DNA of 64,000 bases, from contig NC_066509.1 of NCBI RefSeq assembly GCF_024679095.1, positions 18,554,098 to 18,618,097 on the forward strand, in the 5' to 3' direction. Of this stretch, positions 40,567-51,545 are shown piece by piece. Every line of letters begins with the position of its first letter. The stretch's first letter is position 1. The translations under genes were made by a program, and so were the position numbers. The notes beneath the pieces were generated by a model. The model was not told the origin of the DNA, did not search any database, and worked only from the letters and a program-made list of their open reading frames with translations. The DNA is from Eriocheir sinensis. Lineage: Eukaryota > Arthropoda > Malacostraca > Decapoda > Varunidae.

Positions 40567-43500
40567 CTAGTTAATATTAAGTTCAAGGAAGTGACGGTCG
40601 AGCTTGTTTTTAAAGGAGTCAATCGTGTTACACTGGACCACTGATGGTGGGAGCTTGTTCCATTCTCGCACTACAACGTTGGTGAAGAAAAATTTGGTGC
40701 AGTCTGAATTTACTTGTCTACATTTGAGTTTTGTGCCATTGTTCCTCGTTCGCAAAGTGTCATCGATCATAAACAATTTTGTTCTGTCTACATTCATGAA
40801 ACCATTAAGTATTTTAAAACATTCGATCAGTTTTCCTCGGAGGCGACGTTTCTCAAGAGAGAACATGTTAAGGGTGGAAAGCCTTTCTTCGTAGGATTTG
40901 TTGCGCAAGGAAGGGATCATTTTTGTTGCTCGACGCTGAACACCTTCTAGTTTAGCAATGTCCTTTGCATGGTGGGGAGACCAAAATTGTACCGCATATT
41001 CCAAGTGGGTTCTGACTAAACTATTGTAGAGCAGAAGTATTACATCTTTATTCTTTATTTATTTATTTTTTTTTTTTTTACAGCTAAGGAGACAGCTCAA
41101 GGGCGCAAAGAAAAAAGAAAAAGAAAAAAAAGGCCCGCTACTCACTGCTCCCGAACAGAGGTTAAAGGAGTGTCCAAAATCAGAGGTTAATAAAAAGTTT
41201 CTTTTAATGAAGCCCAACATTCTGTTCGCTTTATTTGCTGCATCGATGCATTGATGTGAGAATTTGAGGTTTGACGCGATTTTAATCCCCAGGTCCTTAA
41301 CGCATTGAACGCTTGTGAATTTAACGCCGCGTATTTCGTAATCGAACTTCTTGTTTTTGTTCCAACTTGAAGGACCTGGCACTTGTCTACGTTAAAGGGC
41401 ATCTCCCATTTATCCGACCAAGCTGAAATTTTGTGCAAATCCTCTTGGAGGCTTTGCCTGTCTTCGTCAGTGAGAACCGAGTTACCAATCTTTGTGTCAT
41501 CTGCAAAGTTACTAATGCGATTATTGAGTCCAACATCCACGTCGTTGATGTAAATAATAAAGAGCACTGGGCCAAGAACCAAGGCCTGAGGGACGCCACT
41601 AGTGACCGGCACCCACTCTGAGTTAAATCCGTCAATCACACCTCTTTGTTGTCTGTTGCTCAACCAATTCGCGATCCATTGGTTTACTTGACCGTCAATG
41701 CCTATTTGCTTTAATTTATAAAGTAATTTATGATGTGGGACTTTATCAAACGCTTTCTGGAAATCAAGATAGACTACGTCCACTGATTTGGTTATGTCAG
41801 AAATTGAGAAGAGATCGTTATAAAAGGTCAGTAGGTTTGACAGGCAGGATCTTTTGTTACGGAGGCCATTTTGTGAATCCCCAATTAATGAGTGGCTTTC
41901 GAGGTAACTCACAATTTTGTCTCTAATTATGCTCTCGAGTAGCTTACCTACAATTGAAGTTAGACTAATGGGTCGGTAGTTACCTGGTATTTTTTTGTCT
42001 CCTTTCTTAAAAATCGGTGTCACGTTAGCCTTTTTCCAATCCGAAGGGACGATGCCTTGTCGCAAGGACATATTGAATACGATAGTGAGGGAGGAGAGTA
42101 TTTCGCTCTTTGTTTCTTTCAGCAGTATAGGATATACTTTGTCGGGTCCGGGACTTTTATTTGTTTTAAGTGAATGGAGAGCTTTAAGGACTTCATCGGT
42201 TGTTATTTCAAAATTAGGCAATGCATGCTCGAGATTTTCACTAATACTGGTGTTGGTGGTAGCGAGAGGAAGACTGTTAGTATTAAACACCGAGGAAAAG
42301 TAATTGTTTAAGAGGTTTGCAATGTGTTGGCTGTCAGTCACTAGTGCACCGTTGCTGTTTATTAAAGGTCCAGTACCACTTTTGATCGCCTTTCTGTTGT
42401 TTATGTAACTGAAGAAAGATTTCGGATTATTTTTTACAGTTGACTGCAATATTTTCTTCATATCTACGCTTTGCCTGACCTACTAGTCTTTTTACTCGTC
42501 GCCTGGCATCATTATAAAGTCTAATGTTTTCGGGCGTGCTTTGCTCTTTCTTTAACCTGTAAAACAATTTTCTCTTATTGACTGATTGTTTAATTTCGCT
42601 ATTAAACCACGGTGGGCTTTTACTAGTGTTAATTCGCTTCTCGCACAAGGGGACGAATGTGTTCTGCTGAGTAAGTGATATTGAAGGCTTAGCCAGGCTT
42701 CATCTACGTTGTCGTCATCTAATAGTTGTATTACTGTTAGTTTTTGTCGGATTTCTACGAAGTTAGCTCTTTTGATATTGGGCACTTTTACTTTATTTTC
42801 AGTCACTGATGATTGAGCTCTAATGTCGCAAGAACCGAGGTGTTCTCCTACCGTGACACTACTGACTAGGTTATCTTGGGTCGTTATAACAAGGTCGAGT
42901 ATATTATTTTGTCGAGTTGGCTCAGAAACCATTTGGCTTAGATAATTTTCTTCTTGAAACTCGATCATTCTATGTGAATCGCCTTCTGTACCTGAGAGTG
43001 TCGCCCAGTCGATATGGGGGAGGTTAAAGTCTCCTAATATCAGTTAGTCGTTGTTATTAAGTGACTGCCTTAAGACGCTGTACATTTCAAGGTCGTCATC
43101 GAGTGATTGCCCGGGAGGTCTGTAGGTGACAGATATATTTAAATTGACTTTTGCAATGTTTACTCGCACGCACAAATGTTCAACGTTACTGTTTCCCGGT
43201 GTTTTGCCAGTGGGTTGCAAATAGCTCTTGACATAAAGGGCGACGCCACCGCCTCTGCGGTTTACACGATCTTTGTTGAAGAGTCTGTAGCCATCTATGT
43301 TGTATTCGGAACTTAAATCAATATTTGTGGTGTCGATAAATGTTTCGGTTATAGCAATTATGTCAAAATTTTCTGTTAGAGCCAGACATCTCAGTTCATC
43401 AAATTTGTTTCTTAGGCTACGCGCATTGAAACTGAGGATTTTTAAGTTATCTAGAGGCTTGGTAATAGAGGTGGTGGTACTTGCGTGATCACGGTTACGG

Positions 43501-43600
43501 GTTTGTTGCGATGCACGGCGTCTATTTACACGGGCGGGGTGGAGGGACGTGGCTGCGACTCGTTTTTTGCTCGGATGACACGTACTGCGTCGTTGAGGAG
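40567..43600 (-). pseudogene. CR1-A ORF2: endonuclease plus reverse transcriptase, copy 3
   Basis: In order: SFNARSLRNKFDEL, IIAITETFID, RRGGGVALYVK and VTYRPPGQS, then a TAA at about 43,044-43,050 where copy 1 has TCA. Next are SQMVSEPTRQNNILDLV, GSCDIRAQSS (the HKLVRVD stretch deleted, removing the catalytic His) and KSPPWFNSEIK. The RT has NKSPGPDKVYP, VTPIFKKGDK and PGNYRPISLTS. Its motif A is VVYLDFQKAFDKVPHHK, motif B GVPQALVLGP (A-L where the family has G-S) and motif C SNFADDTKIG. After the SINE-like insertion the CR1 tail resumes and ends FLELNIN. Frame changes also occur near 42,660 and 42,440. Confidence 0.87.
41056..41195 (-). mobile_element. SINE-like A-rich insertion within CR1-A copy 3
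   Basis: Relative to copies 1 and 2, about 140 extra bases separate ACATCTTTATTCTT from AAAAAGTTTCTTTTAATG. The insert starts with a T-run (an A-tail on the minus strand), then TACAGCTAAGGAGACAGCTC, an A-rich stretch, GGCCCGCTACTCACTGCTCC and CAGAGGTTAATA. From memory this resembles a short repeat common in crab genomic clones. No box A/B is evident. Confidence 0.6.
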
Positions 43601-44590
43601 CCTTCCGAATCTGGCTGCCCCGATGGGTGAAAGGTGCAATCCGTCCCTGTGGAAGAGCTGACTTTGTCCATAGAAATTGTCCCATGCGTTGAAGAACTCC
43701 ACGTCAAGCTCCCTACAAAGAGTCTGTAAGCGGTTGTTTAGGCTGAAGGCCTTACTGAAAAAAAGTCGCTCTCCGCCCAAATCCGTGGTAGAACTCCTGA
43801 AATCAAAATGTTAGGGGATTTAGACTTATACTGCTGGATGAGCCTACGGTACTTCTCCAGGAGTTCCTCAGACCGGGTCGTGGTGACGTCGTTCGTACCT
43901 GTGTGAATAACAAACAGTGAATCATTAGTAGCCTGGGGGGAGATCTCCTCAAGAGCGTCAGTTATATCGTCGATCCCAGCACCAGGATAGCAATAGTTCC
44001 GTCTTCGACGAGGAACTCTGCCGAAGAACTCAACGACCTGCTGGCGAATCATGGAGTCACCCACCAGGAAGGTGCTCTCCTGCTCGTCCTCCTCCTCCAG
44101 AATGGCAAACCTGTTGAAGCAATGAACTGGACAAATCGCTTGTCTGGCTGGTTTGGCTCCTCCATTCACGACGGTGAAGCCATCATGGGCGGTGCCACTA
44201 GCATCCTCTCGTTGTGTGGTGTTGTCCGCTGGTGTCGACGGTACCGCTGAGGGCAAGGGGCGGTTGGAGAAGGGTTTGGCACCACAGCAACGTTAGCCTG
44301 GATGAATTCCTGCAAGGAGGCAACAGTGCGAGAAAGCTCTATTATTTTATTCTGACCTGCTTCCATCTTCTCTTCTTGCTCCTGTAGTCTTGTCTCGAGA
44401 TGCTGCCTGGTAAGAGAAAGCTCTATTATTTTATTCTGGCCTTCTTCCATCTTCTCTTCCAGCTCCTGCAGTCTTGTCTCGAGATGCTGCCTGGAGAGAC
44501 ACAGTCGACAGACAGCAGAACCCCCTGAAAAAAAAGTGAGCTGAGAAGCTACCGTTACAAGTACTGCACTTCTTAGACGCTATCTTAGCT
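43526..44590 (-). pseudogene. CR1-A ORF1: finger, coiled coil, SGNH esterase
   Basis: The N-terminus reads ASKKCSTCNGSF...CRLC, the same finger as family D. The would-be start is ATA rather than ATG, and a run of eight T near 44,530 shifts the frame inside the finger. A coiled coil follows with a 28-residue unit in tandem (RQHLETRLQEQEEKM, GQNKIIELS). Next come the NGGAKP linker and FNRF, then the esterase: VGDSMIRQQ (Ser), HTGTNDVTT, and after a frameshift near 43,755 RDGLHLSPIGAARFG (Asp, His). It ends at a TGA/TAA-type stop at 43,526, overlapping the upstream part of the ORF2 frame. Catalytic residues survive, but the gene is broken at two or three points. Confidence 0.83.
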
Positions 44591-45190
44591 GAAATGAAAG
44601 AGATAAAAACACAGAGTGAATGGGATTAGGAGAGGGGGTGAGGTGTGTGAGAGGTAGTTTAGTAATGGAGGAAAAGTGAGAGAGAGGAGGAGTAGGAAGG
44701 TATGCGAGGTGTGTAAAGAGGGGGAAAGGGAGGCGGTGAGTGAGGTGTGTGAGACCAAGGAGGGTTAGGAATTAGGTGAGGTGAGTGAGAGGGAGTTTTG
44801 GAAAGGAGGTAAGTGGGAGAGGGGAGGAGTAGGAAGGGATGTGAGGTGAGTGAGGTGTGTGAGAACAAGAAGGGTTAAGAAAGAGGCGAGGTAAGGTGGG
44901 TGAAGGGATGGGTAAATAGGATGTGAGGTAAGGTGAGTGAGGGGGGAGGGCTTAGAAATATGTGGAGGTGAGGGAGGAGTAGGAAGGGCTAATCCTCTAG
45001 GGGATGAGGAGTAGCAAAAGGGATCTGAGGTGAGCGAGGGTGGGGGGGGCTTAGGTGAGGTGAGGGAAAGGGTGGAAGGGTGAGGTGAGGTGAGGAGGAA
45101 GGGGTGTTGGAAGTGTTAATCCTCTAGGGGATTTAAAGAGGGTGTAGTGAGGAGGAGCAGATTGAATCCTCAGGGAATTCAAAGGGTGAG
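44591..45190. repeat. GTGAGGTGAG-rich low-complexity DNA
   Basis: G/A-rich plus strand with many GTGAGGT and GAGGAG words and a repeated AATCCTCTAGGGGAT (about 44,990 and 45,118). The minus-strand Pro/Ser frame is a repeat translation. Confidence 0.7.
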
Positions 45191-45219
45191 TTGTCGACAC
45201 ACCCAAATCACGCGTGAAA

Positions 45220-45740
45220 CACTCGGGAACACAACAACACGATCGGAACACGCGAAACACTCAGAAACCCAAGCACAAGCACGACTAAACACCCTCAAGT
45301 CACTCGCAAAAACACCGGAAACACAACATCACACTCAAAACACGCTGAAACCCACGCAGAACACTCTGAAACAACCAGATCACACGCAAAAACACCGGAA
45401 ACAAAACAGCACACTCAAAACACTGAAACTCACGCAGTACACTTAGAAGCAGCCAAATCACACACAAAAACACCGGAAACACAACACACTTGAATCACTC
45501 TGAAACCCACGCAGAACACCCGGAAACAGCCAGATCACACGCAAAAACACCGGAAACACAAATCACAGAGGCAACCACAGGCAGACACACGCGCAGAAAC
45601 CACAAGCGAACACACACCAAACACGTGTCGGGAAATCACAGGCAACACACAAAATCCACAAGCGAGAACACACAAACGCACGTGAAAGCAAACGCAATCC
45701 CAAGAGCACGACGAAACCACAGGGCTGACAAGGTCTGGAG
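45220..45740. repeat. ~80-bp minisatellite, about 4 copies plus degenerate A/C-rich DNA
   Basis: Units contain AAAAACACCGGAAACACAAC, CACTCAAAACAC, GAAACCCACGCAGAACACTC and CCAGATCACACGC. Copies are clear over 45,300-45,570 and degrade to CACACGC/AAACAC words by 45,700. Confidence 0.82.
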
Positions 45741-45805
45741 CGCGGGCAAGCGAGGTTGTGGAGCGCAGCGGGGCGAGGTCACGTCCTTCTCTCAGCAGAG
45801 GTCGG

Positions 45806-45943
<138 letters not shown>

Positions 45944-46015
45944 TTAGGTTTGGCCTGATGCTATAACTTATTGCCTTTTCCTCCGCTTTGTCGAAAGTTA
46001 TATGTGAAGAATGAC

Positions 46016-46016
<1 letters not shown>

Positions 46017-46111
<95 letters not shown>
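46017..46111. repeat. (GA)47 microsatellite
   Basis: A second GA run, 77 bases after the first. The spacer between them is unique-looking. Confidence 0.96.
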
Positions 46112-46114
<3 letters not shown>

Positions 46115-47215
46115 TGCTTTTTGGAGGTATTTCCTGATGAATTCTCGCCACACCTTCCCAAAACTCATAATGATTTACCTCGATAATTGTTGCCGCGCTC
46201 GTCTCATTACGTGGCGCCGCGCGGGGCTGCATAACAGGCGTGAAGATATGAAGAAACGAATGCAAAGAAAATTAAAACTATAATCAACATACTATTAAAC
46301 CTCCATAATTAACGTAATAATATGAAAAATTAAAAAGAGCATGAACTCTCTAATTAGTAATTAGTGATCATGTGTTTAGTTTAAGAAATTATTTAAAACA
46401 TTCAGTATTGAGGTGAAAATATTACAAGAGTTTCATAAAAATTGGCTCCTGAGTTTTTGCATAATGTAGCTAACAGACAGGAAAACTCTTTGTTAAGTAT
46501 ATAAAATAATACGACAATGCATTGTATTCAGTTCTAATGGTTTATAGTTTATTCAATTCCGTTTTAGAAGTGGGTTAAAGTTTACAATAACGAAAAAAAA
46601 ATATTAATCTTCATGTCGAGAATATTTTCCTCATAGTTCTAAATATTCTGAATAATAACAAAAAAGTATATTTCATTTGTTTGTTGCTGGTATTCATGCC
46701 GCTGTGTAATACCTTCCTGCCTGACGGACAAAGAAAATACAAATAAAAGCTGCGCCAATAAGTGGGATCGAACGAAATACAACAAAAGGTGATACAGAGG
46801 GTAAGAAGGTGCAGTGTGGCTCTTTAATGCTGTGTTCCCCCTCGCCTCCAGTACAGGAACAATGATTTTGGAAAGAGTGGACTGCTAGGCAACAACATGA
46901 ATCAGGATCGAGGAATATTATTTCGGAAGATGATAGAGTGTGAAAAGTTACAGTGTGCTTCAATAATACTTTGCTCTACTTCGTTTCCAGAACATGAGCG
47001 ATAATTTTGGTAACCGAGTGAACTGCTAAGCGGCAACAGTCAGTGAGTTAATGAGTAATGCGTTAATGGAAAGGTGAGAAAGTACACCTAGCGTCAGCAC
47101 AGTTTCCTTTCCTCCGCCTTAATGACTGCCTCAGGGTTTCATCTCGCGGCTTACCTGGAAAGAGAGAAGGGACACACGTCAGTATTATCAAGGTCACTTT
47201 CGTTACTCTTACTAA
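46112..47215. other. Unassigned AT-rich DNA with an old tandem duplication
   Basis: 46,280-46,690 is strongly AT-rich. Segments 46,800-46,905 and 46,940-47,040 align loosely: both run from CAGTGTG through TCCAG(T/A)ACA to TGATTTTGG/TAATTTTGG and end ACTGCTA.GCAACA. No gene supported. Confidence 0.45.
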
Positions 47216-47986
47216 CTTTAATTACGTAGGGAAGTAGAACAGGAAAAATAGAACAAGTAAGAGAGGGTAGGTGAAGCAAAGAAAAAAAAAAAGGAACAAA
47301 AAAAAAAAAGTTGCTGGAAAGTAAGAGTATTAAGAGAGATGATGGAGACAGGAGAATAAATATAAAAAGAGGAAGAAGAAGAAAGAATAGGAGGGGTCAG
47401 TAAAGGGAGAAGAGATAATAAAATAAGTGTGTGAGATTTATGAGATGAAGGGAAAAAATATATCAAGGTGGTGGAAGGTTGTGAGAGTGGCAAGTACTTA
47501 TTTATTAGGCCTGGCCAAGGAAATAATGGAGCAGGAGGAGAAGGAGGAGGAGGAGAGAAGAGGAATATATAAATACCGTCAGTCATGTCAAGGAGAAGTA
47601 AGAAAAAAAAAGAAATCACGAGTGAAAATGCAAATGAAACAGTGTTAAGATGTAGAAAAGAGGAGGAGAAACAGAGCAAAAGAAAGAAGGAAGAGGAGAA
47701 AGAAGTGAAGGAGGAAGGAAAAAAAAGAGAGTAAGAGGAGAGTAAAAAGAAGAGAGAAGAGTAATAAAAGAGAAGAGAGTAGAAGAAGGAAGGAAAAGAA
47801 GGAAGTGGTGGAATTGGAAGGAAGAAAACAAAAGTAAAAAAAGTAAAAAGGAAGAGACGAAAGTAAAAAAAAGCGCAGAAAGTAAGAAAAAAAAATTGTC
47901 CGTGGTGTCGCCGGGAAGGTGACGTGACGGGAAGGGATGTCGCTCCTCGGCCTGTAGTATTTTTATCAAGGCGCCGCGGGGGGCCG

Positions 47987-47987
<1 letters not shown>
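47216..47987. repeat. Purine-rich low-complexity DNA
   Basis: A/G-rich plus strand throughout. The 277-codon Phe/Ser-rich minus frame is composition-driven. From 47,895 a short G/C-rich stretch leads into the ATT repeat. Confidence 0.7.

Positions 47988-48040
<53 letters not shown>
47988..48040. repeat. (ATT)18 microsatellite
   Basis: Perfect ATT run directly touching the left end of the AGGTCA-rich repeat. Confidence 0.95.
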
Positions 48041-48043
<3 letters not shown>

Positions 48044-48066
48044 TCCGCCAACGAAGTTGGAAGGAG

Positions 48067-48431
48067 GGTGGCTGAGTCGTCAAAGTAACGGCCTCGTGTT
48101 CAGGAGGACGCGAGTTCAATCCCCGCCCGGTGCCACCAAGCTGGGATTTTTCAGCCGCCGCCGAGTGGCTTAAAACTACCCACATGCTGTCCAGAAGACC
48201 ACCTATCAACCCGGACTCTAGATTCTAGGATCAAAGATGAGCTCTGGGAGGGCAGCATGAGCCAATGCAAGATGGCGCCACTATAAACACTCGCCTGCGC
48301 CAGAACGGGCTGGGCCGACCATCAGGACCTACCGGAAAGAAGCCTTGGACCGACCATCAGGATCCACCTGGAAGAAGCCTACCGGCGCAATAGGCTGCAA
48401 TGTAAAAAAAAAAAAAAATAAAAAAAAAAAA
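48067..48431 (+). mobile_element. tRNA-derived SINE
   Basis: 48,067-48,137 is a 71-nt tRNA-like head. GGTGGC at the 5' side pairs with GCCACC at the 3' side, TGGCTGAGTCGT fits the RNA polymerase III A box, and GCGAGTTCAATCC fits the B box. A ~265-base unrelated body follows, then a tail of 15 A, T, 12 A. The insertion splits the left hairpin of the surrounding repeat from its body, so the SINE is younger than that repeat. Confidence 0.85.
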
Positions 48432-48575
48432 TTTTCGGTCCGGTCAGTATGTTTATTTATTTATTTGTTTGTTCGTTAACAGTCTCCTGTGCACAATTTT
48501 GCGGATATCTAAACCAATTTTTCAGGGAAGCTTTGTGTCCATCCAGAATAGAATTAATTAAATTTTTTATGTCAA

Positions 48576-48599
48576 AGGTCAAAGGTCAAGGTCAAGGTC
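48576..48599 (+). promoter_or_regulatory. Tandem nuclear-receptor half-sites (DR1 plus DR0)
   Basis: AGGTCA-A-AGGTCA at 48,576-48,588 is a perfect direct repeat with 1-base spacing. It is followed at once by AGGTCA and AGGTCG. DR1 is the consensus for RXR/HNF4-type receptors and TCAAGGTCA for FTZ-F1-type receptors. Copy 2 has the same cluster with one mismatch near 50,060-50,090. Function is not shown, and the motif may only reflect the repeat's sequence. Confidence 0.4.
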
Positions 48600-49403
48600 G
48601 CACAAAACGTCAGATTGGCCATAACCTCGGTTCTCGTTATCGTAGAGACTTCAGACTTGGTTCATATTGTAGCTCACTGAAAGACACACCTTGCATGGCC
48701 TTAACCTTGAACTTTGACCTTGACCTCGAAAAATTCGCCCAATTTCGTCAAATTTCGAAACAAATGCTTTCAGGGAAGCTTCGTTTCCATCCAGAATAGA
48801 ACCCATCAAATTTTTGATGTCAAATGTCAAAGGTCAAGGTCGCACAAAACGTCAGATTGGCCATAACTTCGGTTATCTTCATCGTAGAGACTTCAGACTT
48901 GGTTCATATTTTAGCTCATGGAAAGACGCACCTTACATCGCATTGACCTTAACCTTTGACCTTGGCCTCAAAAAAGTTAACCCAAGGTCAAAGTTTCCAA
49001 AAAATATAATGTCATCAAATTTCGAAACATATGCTTTCATATGATGCATCTTGCATGACCTTGACCTTGACCTTGACCTCTAAAATTTCGCCCAAGGTCA
49101 AAGTTTCACCATAAAAATGAATTTCATCAAAGTTCTTAACAAATGCTTCCATATTATGCATATGACCACATTTGATGCCAATACCAATTTTCAGGACGAT
49201 CTTTATGGAGGTGCGTACTCTCCGAGTGCTATTAGTTTTGTTATTGTTATTATTATCATTATTACTATCTTACCCCTCTCCTCTTTCTGCTCTTGCTTTT
49301 TTTTTATCTTCTTCGTATTCTCCTCCATTAATTTTTTTTTTTTATACTTTTCTCCTCGTTCTCTCTTTTTCTTCCCTTTGCTTTGTTATGGTTGTTTTCT
49401 TGT

Positions 49404-49448
49404 ATCAGTAGTAGGAGTGATAGTTGTAGTAGTAGTAATAGTAGTTGC

Positions 49449-49479
<31 letters not shown>

Positions 49480-49500
49480 CTAGTAGTAGTAGTATCGGTG
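49404..49500. repeat. (AGT)n trinucleotide tract
   Basis: Imperfect AGT triplets, preceded by T/C-rich DNA (49,265-49,400). No gene. Confidence 0.88.
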
Positions 49501-49657
49501 GTGGTGTTAGCAGTGTGGTCATTATTATTATCATTATCGCTATCATTATTATGTTTGGGTCATTAGGCAATATGGCATCATCATTTTCCTGCACCAGTGA
49601 AGAGGTTTCAGTGTACAGGAAAACCATTAATTAATATATAGCAGGTACTCTTTAAAA

Positions 49658-49658
<1 letters not shown>

Positions 49659-49742
<84 letters not shown>

Positions 49743-49762
49743 TGTTATTATCATTATTATTA

Positions 49763-49853
<91 letters not shown>

Positions 49854-49854
49854 G

Positions 49855-49915
<61 letters not shown>
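49659..49915. repeat. (ATT)n microsatellite, about 85 units
   Basis: An ATT run of about 257 bases with a few GTT, ATC and ACT variants near 49,738-49,770 and a GATT at about 49,853. It touches the left end of AGGTCA repeat copy 2. Confidence 0.95.
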
Positions 49916-49917
<2 letters not shown>

Positions 49918-50395
49918 TCCGCCAAAGAAGTTGGAGGAGGTTATATGTTTGGTTGTTTGTTCGTTAACAGTCTCCTGGGCACAATTTTGCGGATATCTCA
50001 ACAAATTTTTCAGGGAAGCCTCGTGTCCGTCCAGAATAGAACCCATTAATTTTTTTTATGTCAAAAGTCAAAGGTCAAGGTCAAGGTCGCACAAAACGTC
50101 AGATTTACATATTTTTGGCCATAACTTCGATTCTCGTCATCGTAGAGATTTCAGACTTGGTTCATATTTTAGCTCATGGAAAGTCGCACCTTGCATGGCC
50201 TTGATCTTGACCTTTGACCTTGACCTCGAAAATTTCGCCCAAGGTCAAAGTTTCCAAAAAAATAGAATTTCATAAAATTTCGAAACAAATGTGTCCATAT
50301 CATGCACCTTGCATGGCCTTGACCTCGACCTTTGACCTTGACCGCGAAATGTTCGCCCAAGGGCCGTTTCCAACAATAGAATTTCATAAAATCTC
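49916..50395 (+). mobile_element. AGGTCA-rich inverted-end repeat, copy 2 (3'-truncated)
   Basis: This copy begins ACCTCCGCCAAAGAAGTTGG, an uninterrupted hairpin (CCTCC-CCAA / TTGG-GGAGG). It then has GTTTGTTCGTTAACAGTCTC and the AAGGTCAAGGTCAAGGTCGC cluster shared with copy 1. It lacks the second internal block and the right end, stopping in a short (CT)n at 50,393. Confidence 0.7.
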
Positions 50396-50469
50396 TCTCT
50401 CTCTTTCAATATGATAAGCGTGAGAGCGGAGGAGACAGCCTAGGAATTGTGGAGATGCCTTCAGCGAGC

Positions 50470-50591
<122 letters not shown>

Positions 50592-51376
50592 TGGATTGCT
50601 TGGGGGAAGGGTGGCAAGCCACTACATTCATCAATTAAATCGTCATTCGATATTTTGATGTATAGAGATGGTGTGCTTATCATCATCATCATTGTTAAAC
50701 GAGGAAAGGGGAGTGGTGTCGAGGAGGGTAATGGGGGGAAGGAAGAGGAGGAGAACGAAGAAAGGGTAAATGGAAAAGACAGAAGAAAAGGAGAAGATAT
50801 ATTTTGTTGATAATAAAATAAATTAAAGAATTGTATTTTTATTGAATTTAAAGAAATAGAAAAAAAATATAATTGGGGAATGCGAAAGAAAAAAAAGAAG
50901 TATTATGGAGAGACGAACGATGAAATGGAGATGTTAGGAGCAAGGTGAGGGATAGAGGAACGTGGCCGGGTGCAAGGTGTACGGCAAAATGTGGACAGAA
51001 GCTGCTTCGGTCAGAAAAAAAAAAAAATGGGTTAAGAAAATGACGAAAGGTATTATTTACAGGTCAGCAAAAGGAAGAAGAGGGAAAAATAATGAAAATG
51101 AAGAAATGCTTTGTGTCGAAACATTAAACAAATTATAGTTTGGAGGTCAAAAAATGAAGAAAAATTAAGAAATCTACAAATAAGTGAAACCAGAAAAGGT
51201 CGGCTCGGAAAGAAAAAATAATTATATGTTTCCAGGACCACATGTCAAGGGAAGAGTGTAGGGATGATATACAAGGCCACTGAAGGGTGAGACAGAGTGT
51301 AGGGGTAAACAAAGAGAATGGCAGGAGTGTACTGGGTGGGTGATTTAAGTGTGGAGCGAGTCTGACAGGCCTGGTA

Positions 51377-51545
51377 GTAATGTAACAGGGTGTTTTTGTT
51401 TTTAGTGTGTCGGGACAATGGCAGGGTTGGTAGTAATGTAACAGGGTGTTTTTGTTTTTAGTGTGTCGGGACAATGGCAGGGTTGGTAGTAATGTAACAG
51501 AGTGTTTTTGTTTTTTGTGTGTCGGGACAATGGCAGGGTTTGGTA
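51377..51545. repeat. 56-bp tandem repeat, 3 copies
   Basis: Copies start at 51,377, 51,433 and 51,489 and contain GTAATGTAACAGGGTG, TTTTTGTTTTTAGTGTGTCG and GGACAATGGCAGGGTTGG. Degenerate GGCAGGGTGTG words continue to about 51,820. Confidence 0.95.

Larger units (their letters stand above)
48041..49235 (+). mobile_element. AGGTCA-rich inverted-end repeat, copy 1 (split by a SINE)
   Basis: The left end ACCTCCGCCAACGAAGTTGG is complemented by TTTATGGAGGT near 49,203-49,213 at the right, then GCGTACTCTCCGAGTGCT. This is a known type of noncoding repeat widespread in marine animals. The interior holds dense AAGGTCA/TGACCTT words. A ~270-base block (GGAAGCTT...CCAGAATAGA through the CCTTGACCTC words) occurs twice in tandem, at about 48,525-48,770 and 48,774-49,010. 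ATT-type DNA lies on both sides. It is noncoding and the transposition mechanism is unknown to me. Confidence 0.65.

Noticed and set aside
47218..48051. A 277-codon minus-strand frame that looks like a membrane protein (Phe/Ser/Leu-rich, poly-Ile end)
   Set aside because: It comes from A/G-rich DNA and the ATT microsatellite; apparent membrane segments follow from composition.
49916..49950. Helitron 3' hairpin
   Set aside because: The hairpin CCTCC-CCAA/TTGG-GGAGG is at the left end, without a following CTRR, and copy 1 shows a complementary GGAGGT at the right end, which fits inverted ends better.
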